NCBI GenBank assembly: GCA_035541595.1
Contig: DATKNA010000125.1
Location: 1 to 29,769 of the forward strand
Length of the DNA stretch: 29,769 nt
Reading direction: 5' to 3'
Source of the DNA: DATKNA01 sp035541595
Lineage (GTDB): Bacteria; Actinomycetota; Actinomycetes; Actinomycetales; Kineosporiaceae
Shown here: in pieces, positions 14,497 to 22,947 of the stretch
Layout: each line of letters opens with the position of its first letter
Numbering within the stretch: the first letter of the stretch is position 1
Translations under genes and position numbers: made by a program
Notes under the pieces: model-generated
The model's database searches: none
The model's input: only the letters and a program-made list of their open reading frames with translations
What the model was told of the DNA's origin: nothing

Positions 14497-15609
14497 GTGG
14501 CACTCATCGGCGGCGCCCCCGTCCGCGAGCGTGTGCGCTGGCAGGGCGTCCTGGAGGCGCTGGACGAGGTCGTCCTGCTGCTCAACGCTCATGACGTCGT
14601 GACCTACGCCTCGCCCTCCGTCCGTGTCCGGCTCGGGTACGCGCCCGAGGCGATCACCGGACAGGCGCTGGGGGATCTCGTCCATCCCGACGACCTGCGC
14701 GCCGCCCTGCGCAACCTCGCGGAGGTCGGCCTCGGCGCCCCCGTCCGGCACGCCATGCGGGTGCGTGGCGCCGACGACCGCTACGTGCCGCTCGACTGGT
14801 CCCTGACCCGTGCCGTGGACCCGGTGGACCGTGCCGAGGTCGTGGTGCTGTCCGGTCGTGACGGAACCAGCCGGGTCATGCTGGAGGAGCGCCTCGCCTC
14901 TGTGGACCAGCGGCACCGGACGCTGTTGGCCACGCTGAGCGAAGCCGTGGTCTTCCTCGACGCCCAGCTGCGCGTCGAGGAGGTCAACGACGCAGCCGCC
15001 GCCCTGCTCGGGATCGGCGCGCGCGACCTGCTCGGCCGGCACTGGTTCGAGGCGCTCGACATCTGGGACGAGAACGGGCGCCGGCTGACGCGCGACGCGG
15101 ACGTGGTGGCGGCGTTGCTGACGCAACCGGCGCCGCAGGACGTGCGGCAGGACGTGCGGCAGGACGTGTGGCGCAGCATCCTGCGCGGCGACGGGCAGCG
15201 CGTCCTCGTCCGCTGCCGGTGGACGCCGCTGTCCGGCGGGTCCACCGGTTCCCCGGGCCACGTCCTGATCATGCAGGACGCCGTGAACTCCCGGGCGGGG
15301 ACGAGCCCGGCGCCGCTGCAGCAGCGCCGCCGGGCCCGGACGGTGGCGGGTCTGACCCCGCGCGAGCACGAGGTGCTGGAACGTCTGGCGGACGGCCGGG
15401 ACGCCAAGGAGATCGCCCGCGAGTTCGATCTGTCGGTCTACAGCGTGCGTGGCCACATCAAGAGCCTGATGCGCAAGCTCGGCGTCCACAGCCAGCTCCA
15501 GGCGGTCGTGGCGGCGGCCCGCCGGGGGATGGTCGACGTCGTGGGCGGCCGTTCCCCCGCGTCGGCGGTGACCGGGGCCGACACTGCGGGCCGGGACGGG
15601 TCGCGGTGA
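14497..15609 (+). CDS. PAS-PAS-LuxR transcriptional regulator
   Basis: The 370-residue protein has two PAS-type sensor domains, about 14-125 (LGYAPEAITGQALGDLVHPD) and about 139-262 (LLATLSEAVVFLDAQLRVEE). A LuxR/GerE helix-turn-helix follows at about 284-345, with LTPREHEVLERLADG, then AKEIAREFDLSVYSVRGHIK and SLMRKLGVHSQLQ. There is no receiver domain, so a ligand or cofactor rather than phosphorylation probably controls it. I chose GTG 14497, preceded by GGAGGA at 14487-14492. GTG 14461 is in frame but its GGAGGA abuts the codon. Within PAS2 a 12-bp tandem repeat encodes repeats of QDVR. The carbonic anhydrase follows 56 bp downstream and may be a target or co-transcribed. Confidence 0.85.
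   Translation: MALIGGAPVRERVRWQGVLEALDEVVLLLNAHDVVTYASPSVRVRLGYAPEAITGQALGDLVHPDDLRAALRNLAEVGLGAPVRHAMRVRGADDRYVPLDWSLTRAVDPVDRAEVVVLSGRDGTSRVMLEERLASVDQRHRTLLATLSEAVVFLDAQLRVEEVNDAAAALLGIGARDLLGRHWFEALDIWDENGRRLTRDADVVAALLTQPAPQDVRQDVRQDVWRSILRGDGQRVLVRCRWTPLSGGSTGSPGHVLIMQDAVNSRAGTSPAPLQQRRRARTVAGLTPREHEVLERLADGRDAKEIAREFDLSVYSVRGHIKSLMRKLGVHSQLQAVVAAARRGMVDVVGGRSPASAVTGADTAGRDGSR
15135..15170 (+). repeat. Three tandem copies of a 12-bp unit inside the PAS-LuxR gene
   Basis: GCAGGACGTGCG is repeated at 15135, 15147 and 15159 (the third copy has one change). It is in frame and encodes a QDVR-QDVR-QDVW run at residues 214-225. It lies in a loop of the second PAS domain and would lengthen it in four-residue steps. 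Confidence 0.9.
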
Positions 15610-15665
15610 CAGGGCCGCACCGGCATGGGGTCCGGCTCGTGACGCCGATGTCACAGGAGGTCCGG

Positions 15666-16313
15666 ATGACGAGCGAACCGACGGGGCCCACGACGTGGCC
15701 GACGACCCCGGCCGAGGCCCTGCGGTTCCTCCTCGACGGCAACGAGAGGTTCGTCGCCGGCACGGTCGACCACCCCAACCAGGACGCCGCACGTCGCGAG
15801 GCCGGCGCCAACGCCCAGCGCCCCTTCGCGGTGGTGTTCGGCTGCTCCGACTCGCGTGTCGCAGCCGAGATCATCTTCGATCGCGGCCTGGGCGACCTCT
15901 TCGTCGTCCGGACCGCCGGGCACCTGATCGGGGCGGAGGTTCTGGCGAGCATCGAGTACGGCGTGATGGTGCTGGCCACCCCGCTGGTCGTCGTCCTCAG
16001 CCACGACAGCTGCGGCGCGGTGAGCGCTGCGCTGCAGGCGCACGACAGTGGCGTCACGCCGCCGGGCCACCTGCGACGGATCGTCGAGCGGCTGACGCCG
16101 GAGATCCTCCTCGCCCGGTCACAGGGCATCGGCGAGCCCGACGAGGTCGCCCGACTGCACGGGCGCGCGACCGCGCAGGCATTGCTCGAGCAGTCGGCGC
16201 CGGTCCGCGAGCGTGTCGAGGGGGGCGCCTGCGGGATCGCCGTGCTCGCCTATCGGCTCGTCGACGGCCGCACCCACGTCATCGGCACCCACGGGCTGTC
16301 CATGAGCGCGTGA
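15666..16313 (+). CDS. Beta-class carbonic anhydrase
   Basis: The enzyme interconverts CO2 and bicarbonate using zinc. The 215 residues contain all expected ligands: Cys60 with the Asp62-Arg64 dyad in FGCSDSR (58-64), and His113 and Cys116 in SHDSCGAV (112-119). AGHLIGAEVLASIEYGV (84-100) is the usual connecting segment. ATG 15666 follows a strong AGGAGG at good spacing. No signal peptide is visible, so it is probably cytoplasmic. The 3' end overlaps the convergent GT87 gene by 64 bp. The upstream PAS-LuxR gene is a plausible regulator, but this is only inferred from adjacency. Confidence 0.93.
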   Translation: MTSEPTGPTTWPTTPAEALRFLLDGNERFVAGTVDHPNQDAARREAGANAQRPFAVVFGCSDSRVAAEIIFDRGLGDLFVVRTAGHLIGAEVLASIEYGVMVLATPLVVVLSHDSCGAVSAALQAHDSGVTPPGHLRRIVERLTPEILLARSQGIGEPDEVARLHGRATAQALLEQSAPVRERVEGGACGIAVLAYRLVDGRTHVIGTHGLSMSA

Positions 16314-17551
16314 CCCGACCTCGGGGTCGTCGACCGGAGGCCGCCCGGCTCGTCCCGGCCGTGACCGGTCCGCACCGACGCGACGGCGACGGTGAGCACC
16401 GCGGCCGCGTACAGCGTGACCTCCCCCAGCAGGCTGACGGCCTGCTCGCCGGCGTTGCCCACCCACCACAGCGGTACGCAGAACGCCAGCAGCGCGACCA
16501 CGGCGAGCCCCCGCGCCACCCTCGACGGCGCGCGGAGGGCGACGGCGACCGCGCCGGGGATCAGCGTGTAGAGGTAGTGCACCTCGCAGAGGTTCCCGGC
16601 GAGATAGGTCGCCGCCACGAGCACGGAGACGATCCAGGCCACCTCCGCGAGGTCCCAGCGCCTGAACCTCAGCGCCGCGAGGCAGGCGCCGGCCGCGGCG
16701 ACCACGACCACCAGCCGCGCGGAACGAACGGTGGTCGAACCGATGTGGTGCACGCTGGCGAACCCGGTCAGGGAGAGGTTGCCGACGGCCCGGGAACCGA
16801 CCAAGATCGATCCAGCCAGTACGTGCTGGAGCACCTGCTGGGCCCGGGTGGTCCCACCGCCGAGCTGCAGGCTGGCGACGAGCAGCGCGGCCGGGACGGC
16901 GGCCGTGACCAGGAGCGGCAGCCAGCGGTGGGCGATCAGGGGGACCAGGACGACCGCGGCGAGCAGCGGCTTGAGCAGGATGCTGAGCTCGAGCACGATG
17001 CAGCCGGTCCACCAGCGTCCGGTGCCGAGCAGCCAGATGACGGCCAGCGTGAACGGGGCGATCAGCACCGAGACGTTGTCCAGCGGCAGGGCGTGGTAAC
17101 TCGTGTTCCCCGCCATGACGATCCCGGCGAACAGCGCCGCCGCCGCGGGACGCCACCAGCGAGGCGGGGCGAACAGGTGTACCGAGAGGGCGCAGACCGC
17201 CAGCACCGCGACGATCGTCACGACGAGCACGGCCCGGGCGAGCAGGGGGGTGTCCACGCCGGCGATCGGCACGGACATCACGGCGGCGGTCGGCGGATAG
17301 ACGAAGTTGTGCACGTCGAAGACGTTCCGGCCGGCGAGCACGGCCTGGCCGGCGCCCTTCATCGGGCGGATGTCGACGCCGAACCAGGCCTTCGACACCG
17401 CGCTGCGGTACTGCAGCACGCCGACCCAGGCGGTGACGGCCCAGGCGATCGCCGTGAGCGTGATCGCGGCGGCCCGCTCGGGCACGCCACGCTCCGCCGC
17501 CGCACCGCCCGGACCGTTCGGACCGTCCGCCACGTCACCCGGTGTCGTCAC
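16250..17551 (-). CDS. GT87-like (DUF2029) polyprenyl-phosphate-sugar glycosyltransferase
   Basis: The 433-residue membrane protein has about 10-12 hydrophobic segments. An early extracytoplasmic loop contains WFGVDIRPMKGAGQAVLAG and then FVYPPTAA, the pattern of GT87 proteins (compare PimE-like mannosyltransferases and AftC-like enzymes), in which an acidic residue after the first helix is catalytic. GNTSYHALPLDNVSVLIAPF and ELSILLKPLLAAVVL are further family-like stretches. It probably adds mannose or arabinose from a polyprenyl-phosphate donor to an envelope glycan. The GTG start overlaps the NAD kinase stop as GTGA. The last 21 codons run antisense to the carbonic anhydrase, with no visible terminator between them. 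The exact sugar and acceptor are unknown. Confidence 0.8.
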   Translation of the reverse strand: MTTPGDVADGPNGPGGAAAERGVPERAAAITLTAIAWAVTAWVGVLQYRSAVSKAWFGVDIRPMKGAGQAVLAGRNVFDVHNFVYPPTAAVMSVPIAGVDTPLLARAVLVVTIVAVLAVCALSVHLFAPPRWWRPAAAALFAGIVMAGNTSYHALPLDNVSVLIAPFTLAVIWLLGTGRWWTGCIVLELSILLKPLLAAVVLVPLIAHRWLPLLVTAAVPAALLVASLQLGGGTTRAQQVLQHVLAGSILVGSRAVGNLSLTGFASVHHIGSTTVRSARLVVVVAAAGACLAALRFRRWDLAEVAWIVSVLVAATYLAGNLCEVHYLYTLIPGAVAVALRAPSRVARGLAVVALLAFCVPLWWVGNAGEQAVSLLGEVTLYAAAVLTVAVASVRTGHGRDEPGGLRSTTPRSGHALMDSPWVPMTWVRPSTSR

Positions 17552-18627
17552 TCGTCGTCGTCCGGGGGCAGGTACAGGTGCTTCATGTCGGACGGGGGTG
17601 GCGCCGCCGGGTGGTAGTGCATCGGTGCTCCCCCCGTGTCGGCCGCGGCCGCGGGGGCGTCGGCCAGCGAGAACCGGTCGCGCAGCCGGCCGTAGAAGTC
17701 GGGACGGTGGAGCCTGACGAGCTTGGCCCGCCAGGGCGCCGCGTACACCGTGACCCAGTCGCCCGGGTCGAGAACCCCGCGGAGCTGACCGTCGACACTG
17801 ACCGCCACCTGCCCGGACCGGTCGAGCACGCGGACCGAGACGACCTCGTCGGCACCGAGCACGAGGCTGCGGTTGAAGATCATGTGTGGGGCCACCGGCG
17901 TCATGACGATGCCCTCGAGGTGCGGCGACAGCACGGGGCCGCCGGCCGAGAAGCTGTAGGCGGTGGACCCGGTCGGGCTGGCGACGATGATCGCGTCCGC
18001 GCTGTACGAGGCGAACAGCCGGTCTCCGAGGTAGACGCCGACCGAGGCCTGCCGGTCACGGACGAGCTTCTCGAACACCACGTCGTTCAGCGCGCTCACC
18101 TCCAGCGGGACGCCCCAGCCGACGTCCTCGGGGAGGCTGGGCCGCAACCGTGGCGGCGGCAGCGCCGGGCCGCGGCCGTAGCGGAGCAGGCTCTCCATCT
18201 CGTGCGGGAGCTCGAGCGGTCGGGAGGCGCGCATGGTCAGCGCGAGCCGCTCCTCGATGTGCGCGCCGCCGTGGTGGACCGCCTCCAGCGCCGACTCGAC
18301 GTCACCGACGCCGACCTCGGTGAGGAACCCGACCCGGCCGACGTCGACGCCGAGCACCGGGACGTCGGCGGACATGGCGATCCGCGCCCCGCGCAAGAAC
18401 GTTCCGTCGCCGCCCAGCGTGACGACGAGATCCAGGTGTCCCGCCCGGTCGGCCTCCTCGTGCGAGCTGCGCCGCTTTGCGTCGACGTCCCAGACGTCGA
18501 TGTCGGCCCACGCCACATCGTGCCCCTCGCACCAGTGCCGCACGCACCGCGCGGCCTCCACCGCGGCCGGGCGGCCGCCGTGGACGACGATCCCGACGCG
18601 CTGGAGCGAGCCGTCCCCATCGGTCAT
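17548..18627 (-). CDS. NAD kinase (ATP-NAD kinase family)
   Basis: The enzyme phosphorylates NAD to NADP. The 359 residues include the signature GGDG (72-75, in VVTLGGDGTFLRGAR), GVDVGRVGFLTE (93-104), ALNDVVFEK (the NE/ND motif) and ASPTGSTAYSFSAGGPVLSP. The protein is longer than usual (about 290-310) because of a Pro/Arg insertion (GRGPALPPPRLRPSLPED) before the ND motif. It also has a His/Pro-rich, acidic tail (APMHYHPAAPPPSDMKHLYL, ending DDDE). ATG 18627 follows AGGAGG with 8-nt spacing. No tlyA or recN is adjacent, unlike the common actinobacterial ppnK locus, so this may be a second paralogue. It is translationally coupled to the GT87 gene. Confidence 0.9.
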   Translation of the reverse strand: MTDGDGSLQRVGIVVHGGRPAAVEAARCVRHWCEGHDVAWADIDVWDVDAKRRSSHEEADRAGHLDLVVTLGGDGTFLRGARIAMSADVPVLGVDVGRVGFLTEVGVGDVESALEAVHHGGAHIEERLALTMRASRPLELPHEMESLLRYGRGPALPPPRLRPSLPEDVGWGVPLEVSALNDVVFEKLVRDRQASVGVYLGDRLFASYSADAIIVASPTGSTAYSFSAGGPVLSPHLEGIVMTPVAPHMIFNRSLVLGADEVVSVRVLDRSGQVAVSVDGQLRGVLDPGDWVTVYAAPWRAKLVRLHRPDFYGRLRDRFSLADAPAAAADTGGAPMHYHPAAPPPSDMKHLYLPPDDDE

Positions 18628-18801
18628 GCATGGGCCTCCTGCGTCTGGTGGGCCTCGGCGGCGGGCGCGGACGCAGCCAGACTGCCATGGGGAGGGGGTC
18701 GGCGCGTCGTCGGCCGGACCTCGGTGCAGGCTGGGGGTGTATCCGGGGCCCGTCGAAACCACGGCGTGCTGCCGACGTGGGACCGGACGAGAGGACAGCG
18801 C

Positions 18802-19233
18802 ATGAGCGACGTGACGGACAGCCCGGTGCCCTGGGTGGCTGAGCACACGCGGCGTTACCTGGCCAGCGGCGGGGAGGACGGCCACGAGTGGCGCCCCGGC
18901 GTCCCGACGTTGCTGCTCACCACGACCGGCCGCACGAGCGGTGCGAGGCGGCGGACGGCGCTGATCTACGGGCGCGACGGCGCCGACTACGTCGTGGTGG
19001 CCTCCAAGGGTGGTTCCCCGGACCACCCGGCGTGGTACCTCAACCTCGAGGCGAACCCGGTCGTCGAGGTGCAGGTGTTCGACACGATCGTGCCGGCCAC
19101 CGCCAGGACGGCCGCCGGTGCCGAGCGCCGGCGGCTGTGGGCCCTGATGCGGGAGATCTGGCCGGCCTACGACGCGTACCAGACGAGAACGGACCGCGAG
19201 ATCCCGGTGGTCGTCCTCACGCCGCGGCAGTGA
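18802..19233 (+). CDS. DDN-family deazaflavin-dependent oxidoreductase
   Basis: The 143-residue protein belongs to the nitroreductase/deazaflavin (F420)-dependent family. The split-barrel core shows PTLLLTTTGRTSGARRRTAL (34-53) and YVVVASKGGSPDHPAWYLNL (about 63-82), in which GRxSG and the KGG..HPAWYLNL segment contact F420. NPVVEVQVFDT and a C-terminal YQTRTDREIPVVVLTP complete the family pattern. Members use F420H2 to reduce quinones or other acceptors. ATG 18802 lies behind GAGAGGACAG. The gene is divergent from NAD kinase across 174 bp, and its TGA overlaps the next ATG (TGATG). Confidence 0.88.
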   Translation: MSDVTDSPVPWVAEHTRRYLASGGEDGHEWRPGVPTLLLTTTGRTSGARRRTALIYGRDGADYVVVASKGGSPDHPAWYLNLEANPVVEVQVFDTIVPATARTAAGAERRRLWALMREIWPAYDAYQTRTDREIPVVVLTPRQ

Positions 19234-20522
19234 TGGCGATGGACGCCGGGACGGACCCCCGGGCGGACGGTGGTCCCGCGCAGACGCTCGGGGACGAGGA
19301 CGAGGCCCGCCGCAGCGCCCTGCGCCGGATGAAGGCGGTGGCGACGGGCCTGCTCGCCGTCGCGGCCGCCGGCTACGGCCTCACCCTGCACCAGGTGGGC
19401 TGGCTCGGGTTCGTCAACGCCGCCTGCGAGGCGGCCATGATCGGTGCCGCGGCGGACTGGTTCGCGGTCACCGCGCTGTTCCGCCACCCGCTGGGCCTGC
19501 CGATCCCGCACACGGCGCTGATCCCGACCCGCAAGGACGCCCTCGCCCGCTCCCTGCAGGACTTCGTCGCCACGCATTTCCTCGCCCCGGACGTCGTCCG
19601 CAGCCGGGTCGCCGCCGTCGGTGTGGCCCGCCGAGCGGGGACCTGGCTCGCGGACCCGCCGCACGCCGAGCGGGTCGCCGCCGAGCTCGCGGGGGCCGGC
19701 CGCGGCCTCCTCCAGGTGCTCCACGACGACCGGGTCGCCGCCCTGCTGGAGGAGATCGTCCTGCGGCCGATGCTCGCCCGCCCGTGGGCGCCCCCCGCCG
19801 GGCGCCTGCTCGAGCACATCGTCACCGAGCGGGCCCACCATCGCCTCGTCGACCTCATCGCCGAGGAGCTCCACGTCTGGCTCGAGCGGCACGAGGACGT
19901 CGTCACCGCGCTGGTCCGGGACCGGGCGCCGGCGTGGACGCCGTCCTGGCTCGACGAGCGCGTCGCGCAGCGCGCCTACCATGAGGCGCTGCGCTGGGCC
20001 GCCGACGTCCGGAACGACCCGCGCCACCGGGTCCGGCTGGCGGTCGACGACATGCTCGTCGGGCTCGCCAAGGACCTGCAGTCCGACCCCGTGATGCAAG
20101 CCCGTGCGATGGACCTGCAGCAGCGGATCATGGCGAATCCCGGCGTCCGGGAGGCGGTCGAGGCGCTGTGGACGGCGGTCCGCAGGGTGCTCGAGGAGGC
20201 GATCCGGAACCAGGACAGCGACCTGCGCCGTCGCCTCGTCGCCGGGATCGCGTCCTTCGGGCGCCGGCTGAGCGCCGATCCCGAACTGCAGGCCAGCGTC
20301 GACGGTTACGTCGAGGATGCCGCCGGACACCTCGTCACGAGCTACCGGGACGAGGTGGCGACGGTGATCTCGGAGACGGTCCAGCGGTGGGACGGCCGGG
20401 AGGCCAGCCGTCGGATCGAGCTGTACGTCGGGCGGGACCTGCAGTTCATCAGGATCAACGGGACGATCGTCGGCGGCCTCGTGGGGGTGCTCATCCACGC
20501 GGTGACCGTGCTGGTCGGCTGA
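19233..20522 (+). CDS. DUF445 family membrane-associated protein
   Basis: The 429-residue protein begins RRMKAVATGLLAVAAAGYGL (about 31-50), one membrane segment. It then has the DUF445 signature ACEAAMIGAAADWFAVTALFRHPLGLPIPHTALIP (read in parts: ADWFAVTALF; RHPLGLPIPHTALIPTRKD). A long helical, charged middle follows, and a second hydrophobic segment lies at the C-terminus (GTIVGGLVGVLIHAVTVLV). The hairpin-like layout with both ends in the membrane is typical of the family, whose biochemical role is not established. ATG 19233 overlaps the preceding stop codon; ATG 19239 is an alternative. Coupling to a DDN-type reductase may be coincidental. Confidence 0.85.
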   Translation: MAMDAGTDPRADGGPAQTLGDEDEARRSALRRMKAVATGLLAVAAAGYGLTLHQVGWLGFVNAACEAAMIGAAADWFAVTALFRHPLGLPIPHTALIPTRKDALARSLQDFVATHFLAPDVVRSRVAAVGVARRAGTWLADPPHAERVAAELAGAGRGLLQVLHDDRVAALLEEIVLRPMLARPWAPPAGRLLEHIVTERAHHRLVDLIAEELHVWLERHEDVVTALVRDRAPAWTPSWLDERVAQRAYHEALRWAADVRNDPRHRVRLAVDDMLVGLAKDLQSDPVMQARAMDLQQRIMANPGVREAVEALWTAVRRVLEEAIRNQDSDLRRRLVAGIASFGRRLSADPELQASVDGYVEDAAGHLVTSYRDEVATVISETVQRWDGREASRRIELYVGRDLQFIRINGTIVGGLVGVLIHAVTVLVG

Positions 20523-20589
20523 CCCGGTGCGGCCCGGCTGCGCGCCGTCCACCGCGCGGCCCGGCGACCGCCCGCGCGAGGATGATGGC

Positions 20590-21231
20590 GTGACCAGCCA
20601 ACCGACGGCCGCGCCGACCGCCGTGCCCGAGCACCACGCCACCGGTGACGTCGGCGGCGACGGCGAGAACCCGCGGCTCTGGATCGTCCGGCACGGGCCG
20701 ACCGAGTGGAGCTCGTCGAGGCGCCACACCGGCCGGACGGACGTCCCACTGACCCCCGCGGGCGAACGCGAGGCCGCGGCTTTGCGGGGTCGGCTGGCCG
20801 GCGTCCGGTTCGGCCTGGTGTTGACCAGCCCGATGGTGAGGGCCCGTCGGACGGCGGAGCTGGCCGGCTTCCCTGACGCCGAGATCGAGCCGCTGGCGCA
20901 CGAGTGGGACTACGGCAGGTACGAAGGGTGGACCCGGGCGGAGGTCCGCGAGGAGATCCCGGACTGGTCGCCATGGACGTACCCGGACATGCCCGGCGGG
21001 GAGCGGCTGGACCAGGTGGCCGAACGGGCCGCCAAGGTCGTCGCGCGGGTCCGTTCCAGCGCCGTCGAGAACGCGCTGCTCTTCGCCCACGGGCACTTCC
21101 TGCGGATGGTCGTCATCCAGTGGATCGACGCCTCCTGGACGCTGGCCGGGCGGCTCACCATCGATCCCGCCGCGATCTCCGTCCTCGGCTGGGACCGCGA
21201 GACCGCCGTTCTCGAGCGCTTCAACAGCTGA
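20590..21231 (+). CDS. Histidine phosphatase (phosphoglycerate mutase-like)
   Basis: The 213-residue protein belongs to branch 1 of the histidine phosphatase superfamily. LWIVRHGPTEWS (30-41) carries the phospho-accepting His35. The second catalytic set is HEWDYGRYEGWT (Glu donor region) and LFAHGHFLRM (second His). HTGRTDVPLTPAGEREA and LVLTSPMVRARRTAEL are further conserved stretches. Substrate candidates include sugar phosphates, such as those handled by actinobacterial glucosyl-3-phosphoglycerate phosphatases; this cannot be settled here. GTG 20590 is favoured because GAGG at 20578-20581 is 8 nt upstream. The first 25 residues are low-complexity. Confidence 0.88.
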   Translation: MTSQPTAAPTAVPEHHATGDVGGDGENPRLWIVRHGPTEWSSSRRHTGRTDVPLTPAGEREAAALRGRLAGVRFGLVLTSPMVRARRTAELAGFPDAEIEPLAHEWDYGRYEGWTRAEVREEIPDWSPWTYPDMPGGERLDQVAERAAKVVARVRSSAVENALLFAHGHFLRMVVIQWIDASWTLAGRLTIDPAAISVLGWDRETAVLERFNS

Positions 21232-21348
21232 CCTGCGGGTGTGCCGAGGCGACGGCCCGGCATCCCCCGAACGACGCCCCGGGAACGGTGGGAACGGGGG
21301 TGGGTCGCCGCGTCCAGTTCCCCCGGTCGGCTGCCGAAGAGTCTCTCC

Positions 21349-22908
21349 GTGCAACACGACGAGGCGCCGTGGCGCGCTCCCGAGGGTGGAACCACGACCG
21401 CACCCGGCAGGACCGTCGAGGTCGGCCGGCAGGACGCCGGTGCGGTCACCGACCTCGCGGCCCCGCAGGCCGCACCCCCCGACGCCGACGGCGGCGAGCC
21501 CGTCGGCCCATCCGTCGTGTCCACCCTGACCGCGCTGCCCCGGACCCGTCGGCGACCGTTGACTCGGCGTGCCCACGCCCGGATCCCCGACGCCACCGCC
21601 GCCGCCGTGGAGCGCCTCTCCTGGGGCGAGGTGGGCCGGGAGGTGCCGACGGCGGCCGCCGTCAGCGTCGTCCCCGGCGCGGGCCTGCCCGCCACGTTCC
21701 GTCGCCGGCTGCCCGGCGCCGATCTCGACGACCTCATCGGGCCGGTGGAGTCGGGCGTCGCGCCCGGACGGCACCGCGGCCCGCATCCTGCGTGGCAGGT
21801 CCTGCGGCGCCTGCCGGGCTGGCGGCCGACGCCTGGTGCCCAGGAGGACGACCCGCTGTCCCCCACCGCCGGGCCCGACATCACCGAACCCGACGTCACC
21901 GGACCCGACGTCACCGAGCCCGACGTGCCCGTCTACCGGCGCCGCCGGCGGCGGTCCCCGGCTCCCGCCACGCGCTCGGCCCTGCAGGCGGCCGGGGCGA
22001 GGATCGAGACGGTCCACGGGCGCGCGGAGATCGCTCGTGCGGTCGCAGAGGAGTCCGCCGCACTGGTGGACGCCGACGTCGTCGCACTGGTCCTCCGCGC
22101 CGTCGAGGGCCCGCGGGTGGTCTGGATCCATCCGGGGGGCCCGGACGGCGCGGGTCTCTGGGGGCCGGCCACACTCGGCTCGCTGCTGCGCGCGGGCCAC
22201 CCCGTACGGCGCGTCGTCGATGGCGACCCGCTGGCCGGCGGGCGGCCGACAGCACTGCTCTCCGTGCCGGTGCCGGTCGGTGGTTGCGTGGCCGGCAGCC
22301 TCATGGCACGGCGGGACGAGCCGCGGGCGTTCACGGCGACCGAGCAGGACGTGCTCGCCCGGCTCGCCAGGATGGCCGGGGCGGCGCTGCTGGCCGCCGC
22401 GCGGCCGAGCCCACGCGGCCGGTCGGACGTCGACGCCGCGACCGGCCTGCCCGGGCCCGGCAGGTTCGCCGCCGAGGTCGAGGCGGCGGTCCGCGCCGCC
22501 GAGCGGCGGGGGATCCCCGTCGCCGTGCTCGCCCTGCACGTCGAGGGGCTGGGTCGCCTGCGCACCGAACTGGGCGAGGTCACGGCGAACGAGACGCTGC
22601 GGGCTCTGGTCACCGCGCTGGGCGCCGTTCTGCGCGTGGGCGACCTGGCCTACCGCATCGGTGCGGACGAACTCGCCCTGCTCCTGCCCGCGACGGACGC
22701 CACCGGCCTGCCCTCGATCCGGGAACGGCTCGAGGCCGTCACCGCCGAGACGGTCGCCGCCCTGGAGGTCCCCGGCGCGCGGCGGTCGCTGGGGCTGCGC
22801 TCGGCAGGCGTCCCGCTCGACGGCATCAGGGCCGGGCACCACGTCATCGACGTCGCCAATCGGGTCCTCGCACTCGACCGGCAGAAGGTGCGTTGGACCA
22901 CCGGCTGA
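21349..22908 (+). CDS. GAF plus degenerate GGDEF domain protein
   Basis: The protein is about 519 residues. The N-terminal 200 are disordered-looking, Pro/Arg-rich, and end in a PDVT repeat and a basic run (YRRRRRRSP). A GAF-like domain follows (about 210-350, with LLSVPVPVGGCVAGSLMARR). The C-terminal part is GGDEF-like: DAATGLPGPGRFAAEVE matches the D.LTGL.NR.F start, and YRIGADELALLLP replaces RxGGDEF. Loss of the second Gly and the GGDEF Phe argues against cyclase activity, so a GTP- or c-di-GMP-binding or regulatory role is more likely. The frame is open back to GTG 21241. I favour GTG 21349, 6 nt after GAAGAG, with low certainty. Confidence 0.75.
   Translation: MQHDEAPWRAPEGGTTTAPGRTVEVGRQDAGAVTDLAAPQAAPPDADGGEPVGPSVVSTLTALPRTRRRPLTRRAHARIPDATAAAVERLSWGEVGREVPTAAAVSVVPGAGLPATFRRRLPGADLDDLIGPVESGVAPGRHRGPHPAWQVLRRLPGWRPTPGAQEDDPLSPTAGPDITEPDVTGPDVTEPDVPVYRRRRRRSPAPATRSALQAAGARIETVHGRAEIARAVAEESAALVDADVVALVLRAVEGPRVVWIHPGGPDGAGLWGPATLGSLLRAGHPVRRVVDGDPLAGGRPTALLSVPVPVGGCVAGSLMARRDEPRAFTATEQDVLARLARMAGAALLAAARPSPRGRSDVDAATGLPGPGRFAAEVEAAVRAAERRGIPVAVLALHVEGLGRLRTELGEVTANETLRALVTALGAVLRVGDLAYRIGADELALLLPATDATGLPSIRERLEAVTAETVAALEVPGARRSLGLRSAGVPLDGIRAGHHVIDVANRVLALDRQKVRWTTG
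21874..21930 (+). repeat. 15-bp in-frame tandem repeat encoding PDVT(E/G)
   Basis: Four units (the last partial) begin at 21874, 21889, 21904 and 21919 and encode the pentads PDITE-PDVTG-PDVTE-PDVP. They form an acidic spacer just before the Arg-rich run of the GAF/GGDEF-like protein. Confidence 0.9.
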
Positions 22909-22915
22909 GCCGAGC

Positions 22916-22943
22916 GGGGCGCCGTCGTGACGGCCGGCGCCCC
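22916..22943. terminator. Bidirectional terminator between convergent genes
   Basis: GGGGCGCCG (22916-22924) pairs with CGGCGCCCC (22935-22943), and an inner CCGTC/GACGG stem can extend the hairpin. It occupies the 39-bp gap between the GGDEF-like gene (stop at 22908) and the convergent LCP gene (stop at 22948), so it can serve both. Confidence 0.75.
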
Positions 22944-22947
22944 GTCC

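Noticed and set aside
15695..17617. Plus-strand frame of about 640 codons across the carbonic anhydrase and GT87 genes
   Set aside because: It is antisense to the GT87 membrane protein and out of frame with carbonic anhydrase; no domain is seen.
18628..18801. Divergent promoters between NAD kinase and the DDN-type gene
   Set aside because: No pair of -35 and -10 boxes on either strand was convincing enough to report.
20491..22842. Long minus-strand frame opposite the phosphatase and GGDEF-like genes
   Set aside because: It spans two recognised plus-strand genes and encodes only low-complexity sequence.
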